A DNA stretch of 64,000 nt from Haliotis asinina (lineage: Eukaryota; Mollusca; Gastropoda; Lepetellida; Haliotidae), in contig NC_090281.1 in assembly GCF_037392515.1 (NCBI RefSeq), positions 46,848,645 to 46,912,644 on the forward strand, read 5' to 3'. The translations under genes and the position numbers were made by a program. The notes beneath the pieces are model-generated. The model was not told the origin of the DNA and did not search any database. It saw only the letters and a list, made by a program, of their open reading frames with translations. Within the stretch, counting starts at the first letter, position 1; each line of letters opens with the position of its first letter. Positions 37,001 to 64,000 of the stretch are shown piece by piece.

Positions 37001-40000
37001 GTCCTTCTTGTACAACAGATATTCCATAGAAGACTGTCTTGACCTCAATCCACTCTACATATACTACAATGGTAATTTCAGTACGTACAAATGTCTTCTT
37101 CATACTGCAGTGGATTTAACTTGCAGACTATGAACCTCTATACATTTTTTGGTTGTAATTTTCACAAGGCATATCTGTTCATCTTGTCTGTACCTATTGG
37201 AAAATGTGTATATTCTTGTCATTATGTGGAGACCCTATGCTGAAATGTAGATAAGCACATGGAAAGAAACCCTTCAAAATTTCCCACAAAAAAAGCCCAG
37301 GACCAGTGAGTGGAAAATGATGAGTGGTCCTGTCTGTAGTTCCAACATAACATGTACCCAACAGAGCTCCAGATAAGATTTAGCTCATGTGGGTCCTGTA
37401 TGCACTGTACTTTTTGGGAGTGGGTATTATGAATGTTGGGTGGGTATTTCATTATCTGTTGCCCACTGCTTTGAAATATTTGGGTATTTCAGTGATTCTT
37501 TTTCTGAGCTAAGTAAATGAGTAAGATTTCTAAGCAGGAATGCACTGCCTTATGTCATACTTAATCACAACTCACTTAAATATAATGGAAATGATTACAT
37601 AAAAAATCACTCATCCTATACTGACAGTACAACACTACACCTACACAGTACAATGCGACGGCAATCGATGTCTTTTTCAATATGCAAGTGATTATTATGA
37701 ATTTATTCAGTACACATATGCTTCTAAACTTTTGTGTATGTAACATTTGCACTCAATGCTTAATTGGAAATTTTCTATGCATATTTTACTCAGACATGCA
37801 GTTTATCTGGATCTGGGCCTCTGCCAAACTTCCAGTCCAAAATTCACTGGTCACCAGAACTACTGCGAACTTACCATTTTGTGATCCTGATGAATTTTTA
37901 TAAGCCAGGGACCTCAGGACCAGCCTAAATTTTGCACACTGGAGTATCATATCTTACATGGTGTGATTTCTCTATTTACAATTTGATATACCCCCAGTGT
38001 GTATACTACTCACTACATGTTAGAAATGACAGGTGCAGGTTACAAGTGACAGGTTGCACTTTGTGCAGACAACAATAAATCTTCAAATATCTTATAGCTG
38101 TCATTGTGTTTTAATTGGGAAGTGAGTGGCCGTTATAAGTGGTGAAAGTTATGTTTCTTTTACCATAATTTGATGCAGGCATCAACATTAGTTATGTAGA
38201 AGTAATCACAAAATTTTGATTTATCAATAAAAATAAGGCAAAACTTTAACAAAATCATTAATCATCATGGAGTCAGTTTATGTTAAATGTATAACTGATA
38301 CTGAGGACTTGTTCTAAAAATTTCTAAACAAATGTTTTTGTTACTTTTTAGAACCAGTGACATTATTTTATGGTGCAACCAAACCTGTAAACCAGGTTGC
38401 ACTTGGTGCAGGTAGTGAAAAAATAATGAAATTGCACTCTGTCTTAAATTGAGTCAATAGTCAGACAATGGGAAACACCACTTGTGATGGGAAGTAAAGT
38501 CTCACTGGCTTGGATTCATAGATGGCCTGCAGCGTGTTGTAGACAGCATGGTTGGTGTCATTCATCGAGACTTTGGACAGCTGCCATGATGGATTTAGCA
38601 CATCCATGTAGAAATGGCCATACCCATCTCGCAGAATCGGGTTTGACTTGTTGGACCTCAGCTCTGGCAATTTGTAAACGATGAACCTGCAATACAATGT
38701 TCATATATATATATATCATGCATTATGGACAGAAACATTGAGAGATAATGACAAAAATATACCTGAACATATGCTGTCACAATCAACATAGGTTTTGCTT
38801 TCAGAGTAATATACCTGTCATGTACTGCGGAATAAATATCAGTGATGGGTTTGGTTTGTTGTTTAATGCTGCCTTCAGCAGTATTCTAGCTATATATGAC
38901 AGCGGTCTGTATCATATAGTCCAGTGATCAACAGCTTGGGCACCAGTGATCAACACCTTGAGCACTGATCAACGCAATTAGGATACAATGACGTGTCAAC
39001 CAAGTCAGCAAAGTCTGACCACCCAGTCCTGTTTGTTGCCTCTTATAAAGAGCATGAATGGCTGAAGATCAGTTCTAACACAGATCCTCATAGGAATGTC
39101 TTGGAAAGAAGATGAAATATCCTGCTTGTCTAGAAAAGTGTTCAATCACATGGACAGACTTGCAATGCATGGATTGTAAGACTAAGAAATCACATTTAAA
39201 TGTGAATATTACAGAAACTGAACACACACATCAGCTAACACAAATTCTCATTAACTTAAACACCTTTTATTCAGTTTCCCAAAAGAAATACTGTATGTTC
39301 ATTTGGTTTGGTCAAATGACAAATAACATCGTTAAGAACAAGCCTGTCAACCAATCTGCATGTGTTGGAATGTGTGGAGATGGTACCTAAAACTGTTTAA
39401 TGCTGTCAACATGTCATCCATATCAGGGGAGACAATCCCAACTTAAGTTATCCTTGAAATGTGGGTTGCCTGTTGTGTTCTTTTAGTTTAGCAAATCAGT
39501 AATATGAGAGAAGGGGGTGCGGATGGTATACATGCACATATTAATAATATATGGTGACACATATTTCTGATGATGTGTCAAGCATACTTTGACGGCATAT
39601 TCTAATTGACAAAGAACCTAGTCTGACACTGACACTACCTCCAGGTAGGAGTTACCACTGGTCGTGTACACGGGTTATAGCTAAAACGGCACCACAGCAG
39701 AACGGCACCAAAATCGTTTGGTGAAAAAGGCACCAAATTGGCGAAAACGGCTACTGATTAAAGGGCTAAAACGTCACCATATATCAAACTTTGTTATATT
39801 GACTTTATTATTATTTTGACTTTATTGTTTAATTGTTTGTAATGTTTAGATGTTTATTTATCAAGTTATCAAGCATTCTTTTGGGTTGTTTGGTGGTCCT
39901 GAAAAGGACCGTTGAGATAAGAGTTTTTTAAACCCAATGGATGGGCCCATGTATCGGGTACATGTCTGTGCTTTAAATACAGTTTGAAGGGTGCGATGTT

Positions 40001-42006
40001 TTTACTTTCCAATCATTGTCGGCAGAGTAGACGCATTTATTATCTAAACATACTACACGCAGCTTGGGTACGAGAAGCACTTTCCAATCATTGTCGACAG
40101 AGTAGACGCATTTATTATCTAAACATACTACACGCAGCTTGGGTACGAGAAGCACTTTCCAATCATTGTCGACAGAGTAGACGCATTTATTATCTAAACA
40201 TGATGCAAGCAGCTTGGTGAGTGTTAGTGTTATATATTGATGGGCATACTTACCTGATATATTCCTGATATATTATTTATTTATATTTATATTTATATCA
40301 ATCCAAAGTTCACAATCCAATAACATCTACTTACCTAATATATCTGTTTTTATTTCACAAAGTCTATTTAGGAAACACTAAATGTTTATCCAAAGTTCAG
40401 GGAAAAACCGTTGTTATAGAAATACATTTGACGTCTGATTAATTCGTATTTTTTACAGCAAAATAAGTAATGAAGGACATCTTCGTTATGGTAGCCGCAA
40501 CTGCATTGGGCGTTATCAGAGATATGTCTATTTACTCTATCTGCGTTTAGGTCACTGATCCCGAGCTTGAGGCGACAATGTATTATTTGACAGAATCGAT
40601 TTCCGTAGTATACATCATAGATGTGTGAGCTGGAGTGCTGGAGATTTCTTTTGAACTCTCCCAGCGAAGGAGAGTTTGCAAGTTTTACGCTCAGAGTGTT
40701 CCAAACTCTAACTGTATCTGGGAGAAAGGAGCGTGAATACAGTTGCGTCCTGCACATTAAAGTATTTAATCGCTTACTATTTCTAAGGTTGTAATTGCTA
40801 TTTTCTGAGACATCGGGTGGGATAAGGTTACTTAAGTAGTCAGGAACCATGTTGTTATACATTTTGTAGAATAGTACCAATTTAGCGTTCTTTCTTCTTT
40901 CTTTAAGTGACTTTATATTAGTTTCATTGTATAATTTTTGGTGGCTCGTTCCTCGGACTGCGCCACATATTGTGCGTAGAGCGTCAAGGTGGAGATTTTC
41001 GAGACAAAGTGACTCTTCTAGAGTGCAGTTATCCCAGATATGACTACAATATTCGAAATTAGGTAAAATGAAAGATTTGTACATCAGCTCTAAAGTTTTC
41101 CGATTTAAACGATATTTGAAGCTTCTCAGGCAATTTATCATCGGACTTACTTTCTTAACAATTTCATTAATATAAGTACTCCACGAGCAATCGTCCTGAA
41201 ATGTTAGTCCGAGATGCTAAAGGGTAATCTGCAGTCAACAGTCAGTGCCAATACAGAGTGTTGATGTTTGAATACTACACCATAATTTTAAATATACAGG
41301 CAGACAATGGTAAAATGACATACATCAGAAATTCGTCACTATCCCTGTAATGTTAACGCTGTTGTGGCACTATTCATTGGACGTGCTGGCACTTTCTATC
41401 AACGAATCCATCATGAAATTTACTCATCATGAAATTTACTCTGTATAAAGATTATAATACTACACATATCAATGTTCATCCTTTTTGAAATTGTATATGG
41501 TGACGTTTTCGCCATAACATTTGTAGCCGTTTTCGCCAAGGGAAGGTTCCGTTCTGTCCAAACGGTGACGTTTTCGTCAGGTGCCGTTTTGCTGTGGTGA
41601 CGTTTTAGCCTGCACCCGTGTACACATTACGAGACGACGAGATCACTGTCATGAACTGACAATAACAATTGAAGGAAGAAATCATTAATTTGACATGACA
41701 AACTGTAAACATAAACTTTCTAGCAAGATCAAAGGAAACAAATAGCAATATTCATCACATAGGTAAATGTCCGGATGCTAAATCGCTCGAACATAAGTAC
41801 TTAAAATAATTTAAAGTTACTTCCTGTAATCGGTGTTAACATCGGGTGCTCGCGGCTCGGCGATGATTATCCATGGCTCTTTTGTCATATTGACGGAATA
41901 TAAACTCGATCTGGACTTACCAGTCCACTGGCTTTCCAGTTGAAGACATACATTGCACACCGAATGCACCTGAAACACAACACAAGAATACAAGAACAGC
42001 TAACAT
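31050..42006 (-). CDS. DNASE2: deoxyribonuclease II, lysosomal acid nuclease
   Basis: Eight exons (minus strand): 41921-42006, 38506-38686, 35837-35915, 35079-35240, 34286-34483, 33460-33566, 31641-31766, 31050-31166, joined with GT-AG sites and conserved phase to 351 codons, against 360 in human. The enzyme degrades DNA in lysosomes at acid pH without metal ions. A signal peptide (MLAVLVFLCCVSGAFG) precedes the family start GKPVDWFIVYKLPEL. The catalytic phospholipase-D-like HxK motifs are present: GHTKG (His113) and DHSKW (His292), and LVHS supplies His130. Other family blocks are YTWPHSALIYGQSFLC, WICIGDINR and RAGGTVCF. Several N-glycosylation sequons (NDT, NES, NFT, NCT) fit a secreted or lysosomal protein. 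It diverges head to head from GTF2H4. Nothing is broken. The start is the only ATG that gives the signal peptide. Confidence 0.95.
31238..31385 (+). repeat. SINE family A, diverged
   Basis: ATTAATCACTGGATTGTCTA and CCAGACTCGATGACTTACAG are the recognisable blocks; the 5' half is missing. It lies in intron 7 of DNASE2. Confidence 0.65.
32390..32455 (-). repeat. tRNA-like SINE head
   Basis: On the minus strand ATAGCCCAGTGGATAG (A-box-like) is followed by GGTTTGAATCC (B-box-like). It lies in intron 6 of DNASE2. Confidence 0.5.
32478..32592 (-). repeat. SINE family A fragment
   Basis: Reverse copy with TTAGTTTTATGCTGCACTC, CAGCAATATT and CCAGACTATCCAGTGATC. Confidence 0.75.
32818..32922. mobile_element. 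short palindromic MITE
   Basis: The ~105-bp unit starts GGGCCCCATTTCACAAAG and ends CTATGAGAAATGGGGCCC, and the inverted similarity continues inwards (GCTATCATAGCGCTACGACTG against CAGTCATAATGCTACGATAGC-type). It can fold into one hairpin. It sits in intron 6 of DNASE2 and has no coding capacity. Confidence 0.85.
33030..33115 (+). repeat. SINE family B, 5'-truncated
   Basis: Body and tail only: GCCCGTTTCTGGTGTCCCCG, TGATATTGCTGG and AAAACTAAATTTACTC. Confidence 0.75.
33116..33425 (-). repeat. composite SINE (family B plus ~170-bp extension)
   Basis: The SINE B part (33,275-33,425) ends at ACCACTAGACTACGTCATC. It is joined to a ~170-bp stretch containing GACAATAAGCACATTTTCCA that recurs, in the same order and orientation, at 35,480-35,785. 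Both copies therefore look like insertions of one longer element. Confidence 0.75.
34870..35036 (-). repeat. tRNA-derived SINE family B
   Basis: Runs from GAGTGAGTGAGAGTGAGC through CTCCAGCAATATTACAGCAGG to CCACTAGGCTGCCCCATC. It lies in intron 4 of DNASE2, about 40 nt from the donor of exon 4. Confidence 0.8.
35480..35785 (-). repeat. composite SINE (family B plus extension), second copy
   Basis: Same structure as 33,116-33,425, here in intron 3 of DNASE2. The SINE B tail starts GTGAGTGAGTGAGTTTTA and the A-box end is ACCACTGGGCTACCCC. Confidence 0.75.
36145..36370. repeat. ~31-bp minisatellite
   Basis: About six units of the type TAATAATGTCCCTCTGACCC with AGGCATTATCT between them, in intron 2 of DNASE2. 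Confidence 0.8.
36800..37035. repeat. ~32-bp minisatellite
   Basis: About seven units of CCATAGAATGTCCTTCTTGT followed by ACCA(C/T)(A/G)GATATT, in the same intron as the 31-bp array; a weaker related stretch lies at 35,990-36,070. AATGTCC(CT)TCT is shared by both arrays, so they may have a common origin. Confidence 0.8.
38850..39085 (-). repeat. SINE family A, rearranged
   Basis: Contains TTTAATGCTGCCTTCAGCAG, CCAGTGATCAACAGC (repeated in part) and GACCACCCAGTCCTGTT. It lies in intron 1 of DNASE2. Confidence 0.7.
40006..40216 (+). repeat. 75-bp tandem triplicate
   Basis: Nearly identical units starting CTTTCCAATCATTGTCG at about 40,006, 40,081 and 40,156, inside the DNA element at 39,664-41,625. 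Near-identity suggests a recent expansion. Confidence 0.9.
40386..41221 (-). mobile_element. LINE fragment, RT C-terminal part
   Basis: An open frame of about 278 codons that begins at a truncation near 41,221 (LGLTFQDDCSW, then a 251-codon stretch from the first ATG at 41,141). It contains LYNSxxxP-like LMYKSFILPNFEYCSHIWDN, ALRTICGAVRGT and a terminal CSCGYHNEDVLHYLFCC zinc-like motif, as in CR1/Jockey-type LINEs. The catalytic RT core is absent. The frame is intact over its length, so it is not very old or has been carried as cargo of the surrounding TIR element. Confidence 0.85.
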
Positions 42007-42430
42007 TTTAGTAAGAAACAGCAACTGTTCGTTTGCAATCACGAGTTCTCGTTTGTTGTGCTTGTTTTCTTATTCTTCATTCTGGATCCAGTTTCTATTT
42101 ACTTGATCATGCGGATTTGAATCCGGTTTGACGGGCACCTGCAAGGGTGCTTCGTTAAATGTATGTTTGTAGAGGACATATTCTGACATGTACGAACATA
42201 AAGTTACAAAAGTAATCATGTATCCGAATATTAAGCATTATTTCTGATAGAAAACATGTTCTCATATGATTAATTTGTTTCGGCTAGTAATAGTTATCTT
42301 AGAGGAAGTTCCAGATAATGATTACCCATTGGGGAAAAAAAGATTTTTAAACTCTTTGCAGCGCCTTGGTTACTTTGAAAGGTTAAAATAAGCGTAGTAT
42401 ATCCCTGAGAGGAGCTTTCGGAGAACAAGC
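42007..42430. promoter_or_regulatory. shared head-to-head promoter region
   Basis: Only 424 bp separate the start codons of DNASE2 (minus) and GTF2H4 (plus), so both 5' UTRs and promoters lie here. I see no TATA box at a convincing distance from either ATG and no CpG-rich core. Compact divergent promoters are common for housekeeping genes such as TFIIH subunits; shared control is an inference. Confidence 0.6.
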
Positions 42431-60520
<18,090 letters not shown>

Positions 60521-61920
60521 CCCTTCTCCTGTCAAGACAGTGTTGACATCGCCTTGGAAACAGGGAACATTGAAAGATGGCAGCAGAGCTGACAGTCCCA
60601 TGATGAATCAGCAAGGGTTAGAAGAAGTCACCAATGCAAGAGGTGATGTTACTAAAGATAAAACTAAATTGGTCTTTCTCCCATATGATCTGCTGTAGAA
60701 AGTGGAGCTAAATTCTGATCCTCTGGTGACTTTGGCCGCTGTGGCAAGCTTGTGATTAGTAAGTGAGCCACATGACCTCCATTGGAAAAAGTACAGTACT
60801 CTACTCTGTTCAGATGTGTGTTGTTTTGTTTGTTGAATGCAATGAGTGCATTCAGTAATGTGTACATTGTGTAAATATATTCGTTGTACATATTGTAAGA
60901 AAGGATAAACTATGAACTTGTGCTGCTTGCTTTTTATTTATATTCCTTAATTTGACAGCACATTGCTCATCAGAGCCAGATTAACCATTGCCTTCCCACT
61001 CCGTTGTATCCCAATTGTGTAGAGATATGCTCATACTGTTGACCACATTAGTCACCTCTCATAAGAAGCATGGGTTACTAAAATTCTAACCAGGACCACC
61101 AAAGACAGTACCTACGTTTAATGCTGATATGCGTGCACACTGGCATAAGCACTTTAGCTTGAATCGGGCACAAGACCATAATTTTGCGTTTATTTACTTT
61201 GTTCATTTTTCATTTTTACATTTGTGAAAGCATAAGACAGCAGAAACAAAAGCTATCTTTCTAGTAATTCCCAAAGATCATTTGAAATATACTGCAAAGA
61301 TTCCAAGTTGTGGTTTGTAACTATCAAATGTAAAGCCACTAGTTGGGCAATTCGAGCAGGAAAAAATTAAGGATGTACCATTTTAGCATGGCACATTGAA
61401 GATAATAGAATGTGTTTCAGTCAATCGCAATCCTACATTTATGTATAGAGTGTAGTGCGTATGTACACAATGCCAGTCTTATCTCACAAAACTTTCTGTA
61501 TTTTTAATATTATTCCCTGCCACGAATTGCAAGGGGGGATATAGATGTGAACACCGTTCGTCTGTCCTTCCTGTTCATCCGCCCCGTCGTCCATTCGAGG
61601 CGGAGTTTCCCACTTAGACCATGGAGTGGAAACATGCTGTAAGCAGAGTTAAACAAATGCTCTAGCCAACCACTCACCACCGCTCCCATTCCCAAACACA
61701 GTGCTATTTACAAATGAATCGATATGATAACTGTATAATCAGATCGCACTATTTAGTTATTATATCGCCCTAGGAAGGACACTTATTCGCATAATTCGTA
61801 TGTAATGAGACGTCGTGTAGTATTCTCTATTGAATTTACACTATGTTTCCTATATGATATAATGACCATAATGATCCAATATCATATAACAATCAAAACT
61901 AAGATCGTATTTTTTTTATT
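60521..61920. other. GTF2H4 3' flank, no further gene seen
   Basis: Includes the 3' UTR. I find no canonical AATAAA in the first kilobase, so the transcript end cannot be placed. A scrambled SINE family A fragment is present at about 61,005-61,085 (CCCAATTGTGTAGAGATATG and GTTGACCACATTAG). Confidence 0.5.
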
Positions 61921-62089
61921 AGCAAGTTTTGCTCAAAATTGAGTTCAGGTGGAATTAGCAGTAAGTTTCTGAAAATGAACTCGATTTTTCGCAGTCCATG
62001 TATCAGATGTCTTTAGCCAGTCCCTTTCATCAAGCCCAAGGGTACAGTCATTTTCTGTGTGATAAACCACAACAGAGGGGTCTTGCTTC

Positions 62090-62467
62090 TTGAATGGCAT
62101 GGGTCTGGAGATCCTGAGACAACTGAAAACAGACCTTGATAAAACTCTCGCCCCTGCTGATAAAAGTAGAGGCACCGTCATAATGGACACATCACCTTTT
62201 CACAACCTCACTTACAACATCCTGAGTCACAACATTCTGAGTGACAACATCTACAAGCAGCTGAAAAAGAATCCAACCGCTTTACTGCAGAGGGAGCACC
62301 GAGTCCTGCGGAAACCTCATTTATTGTACAAACAAGACATCCCCAGTCTACTGTATCAACAACTCATGAGTATAATCTCTCTATTTGCTTTTCATGTATA
62401 TCACTTGCTTGATAATGCCATCAGAATCTATGTCGAAACGAAACGTCGCCTTTACAGAATTAAATAA
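62090..62467 (+). mobile_element. Penelope-like element fragment
   Basis: An open frame of 125 codons with LAPADKSRGTVIMDTSPFHN, YKQLKKNPTALLQ and an IPSLLYQQL stretch. This matches the region upstream of the RT fingers of Penelope-like elements, where a 'ADKGxxxVIMDxxxY ... KLxxDPTxxLQ' pattern is usual. The RT core and GIY-YIG endonuclease are not seen downstream, so it is a short remnant. The call is from memory of the family pattern. Confidence 0.6.
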
Positions 62468-62771
62468 GTTGTGTGTCCATAAAAATTGTCATCTTTCTTC
62501 ATCAACCCAACTTCTAAAATGACCATGAAAGAAATTCTCAGCTGCTTGTTATATTTCCAGATGCATATTTCTGATTTTTTCCTCAAAACTTTATAAAGAG
62601 GAAACTATGCCCGAAAAATGCAAATGAACTGTCGCTGTCATTTGAGAACCGCAGATGTTTCCCTCTTGGCTTTCAGTGTACATGTCTGCCCCTTAATATT
62701 CTCCTTAATCACTGTACATGCTTTGATGTGTGTTTCATGTATATGTTTTCCTATCATTGTTACCCACTAAG

Positions 62772-62988
62772 GTCTGGGTGAGAAAATTGACTTTCAATAA
62801 CCTATGCTTGTTGTAAGTGGCGACTAACAGGATTGGACGGTTAGGCTTGCTGACTTGGTTGACACATATCATTGATTCCCAGTTGCGCAGATAGGTCTGG
62901 TCCAGACACGATTATTTACAGACCGCTGCCATATAGCCGGAATATTGCTGAGTGCGGCATAAAGCTAAACTCACTCACTCTGATCATT
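62772..62988 (+). repeat. SINE family A
   Basis: Diverged head, then CGACTAACAGGATTGG, GCTGACTTGGTTGACAC, GATTATTTACAGACCGC and GAATATTGCTGAGTGCGGC, ending in CTAAACTCACTCACTC. Confidence 0.88.
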
Positions 62989-63380
62989 GTCTTTCATAAG
63001 TAGCTTCCAATCAGTTCTGTCGTGTATATCGGATCCTTTTCGTAGTATAAATGGCACCCGTCGCGAGCCACCACCTCTTGGTGGGTGCTGGATAACGCCA
63101 AGAGCTCGCCACCCCGTTGTGGACGACACCGTAGCATGTTCGGTCTACCAACCCGAGTGCCATGGGTTGGGGCCCTGTGTTGGTAGAGGAAGGGATCCTG
63201 GTGACTGAGGAAAATAAGAGCCTGTTCCGTGTTCCTCATCCTCAACACACCACTTTGGCCCTGACGTCACCTAGATGGATGGCTGAATGGGCCCGGTTGA
63301 ACCAATCGGCTGGTCATGCTAAGCCCTGTACATGTAAGTTTTGCTGTACAAATTTGAGACATTGTTTACAAATTTTGTCA

Positions 63381-63625
63381 GTTGTACTGGCTTCACGATG
63401 ATATATTTGTATTTTATTGTGAAACTCCAATTTCGTAACTTGTCTAGAGTCCTATGTCCAGAAGGCGGTGGCTCATGGGCCAATCTGGTGGAATTATTGA
63501 CAGTTGTCCTGGCTTCATGGTGATATATTTGCATTTTGATTGTGAAACTCCAATTCCGTAACTTGTCTGGAGTTCTATGTCCAGAGGGCAGTGGCTCATG
63601 GGCCAATCTGGTGGAATTATTGACC
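63381..63625 (+). repeat. ~120-bp direct duplication
   Basis: Two copies share GATATATTTG(T/C)ATTTT, GTGAAACTCCAATT(T/C)CG and GGCTCATGGGCCAATCTGG. Position just before ORF1 suggests promoter repeats of the LINE 5' UTR. Confidence 0.8.
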
Positions 63626-63740
63626 TTTTTTGATTTTTCTGCTGGAGTATATCATCTGTTTATCGTTGGTGTTGCAAGACGGAGATCCGCTTCTGTTTAG
63701 CATTGTCCTTGTGATACTCCGTGGTGGGTGGGGTGCACGG

Positions 63741-64000
63741 ATGATGAACGACTATACACTTACCATGGACTACGAAACACCCTCTATGAAAACAAAACGT
63801 CCTCATGACGCTGATGACGAACAACGACCCTCCACAGCAGTTGATTACTGGCCATGCTTCCTGATCATTGAGACTTTGGATAAGACTGCCTTGAAACTGA
63901 ATCCTTTCGCGATTTCAAAAGGAGTTTAGGGAATAGCAGGAGAAGTCAGGAATGTTCAGTGGTTGCGTTCAGGATCACTGTTAATCGAATGCAACAGGAA
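63741..64000 (+). pseudogene. LINE ORF1 (gag-like), partial
   Basis: The frame reads DDEQRPSTAVDYWPCFLIIE, then LDKTALKLNPFAISKGV, a TAG at 63,927-63,929, and continues in the same frame as GIAGEVRNVQWLRSGSLLIE. LNPFAI(S/A)KG-QGIAGEV and LRSGSLL(I/V)E are conserved in ORF1 proteins of molluscan Jockey-group LINEs, where the stop position is normally Gln, so one C-to-T change broke it. ORF1 proteins bind RNA; the zinc knuckles expected downstream would lie outside the window. The ATG at 63,741 or the one at 63,744 is the likely start. Confidence 0.7.

Larger units (their letters stand above)
39664..41625. mobile_element. DNA element with ~125-bp terminal inverted repeats
   Basis: The ends start GTGTACACGGG and are inverted copies over about 125 bp, each containing several AAAACG(G/T)CACC motifs. 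The interior holds a 75-bp triplicate and a LINE fragment but no transposase. It sits in DNASE2 intron 1. I see no convincing target duplication, so the superfamily stays open. Confidence 0.8.
63000..64000 (+). mobile_element. 5' part of a LINE, running off the window
   Basis: The 5' leader includes the GC-richer stretch at 63,050-63,330 and a ~120-bp direct duplication at about 63,381-63,625. ORF1 follows (63,741 onward). The element continues beyond the window, so whether ORF2 is present cannot be told. ORF1 type suggests the same broad Jockey/I group as the copy at 9,954-13,437. Confidence 0.65.

Overview
The window looks like nuclear DNA of a marine vetigastropod, most likely an abalone (Haliotis) or close relative. 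The base for this is two intron-rich single-copy metazoan genes set among dense repeats whose SINE sequences (the 'CCGCCATATAGCTGGAATATTGCTGAGTGCGGC'-type family ending in ACTC units, quoted here only as a type from memory) I associate with gastropod genomes. No database search was possible.

Layout. 1-2,399: no gene seen, one tRNA-like SINE head. 2,400-16,274: a 13.9-kb inverted repeat with ~3.5-kb, nearly identical arms round a 3.5-kb non-coding spacer. Its right arm was later hit by a 3.5-kb 5'-truncated LINE (9,954-13,437) flanked by an 11-bp target duplication. 16,275-31,049: gene-poor, with SINEs, a 207-bp tandem array, a decayed LINE, a 2-kb TTAA-flanked element and a possible long 3' UTR. 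31,050-42,006 (minus): complete 8-exon DNase II gene, 351 codons. 42,007-42,430: short head-to-head promoter region. 42,431-60,520 (plus): complete 14-exon GTF2H4 gene (TFIIH subunit p52), 455 codons. 60,521-64,000: SINE, Penelope-like fragment, and the 5' part of a LINE whose ORF1 runs off the window.

Both host genes were assembled by hand from splice sites, reading phase and family similarity; every exon junction keeps phase and the protein lengths are close to the human proteins (about 360 and 462 residues). They have unrelated jobs: lysosomal acid nuclease, and transcription/DNA-repair factor. They share only the promoter region.

The most unusual thing here is in GTF2H4. Three introns (6, 9 and 10) begin with tandem arrays whose units span the exon-intron junction: each unit carries the last 10-42 nt of the exon, the GT splice donor and the first part of the intron. 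The authentic donor is thus followed by about 29, about 30 and several near-identical decoy donors. The unit lengths differ (67, 42 and ~25 bp) and the sequences are unrelated, so this happened three times independently in one gene. A weaker parallel, copies of the stop-codon region, lies in the DNase II 3' UTR. Intron 13 of GTF2H4 holds a broken DIRS-type element whose right end abuts the last exon's splice acceptor.
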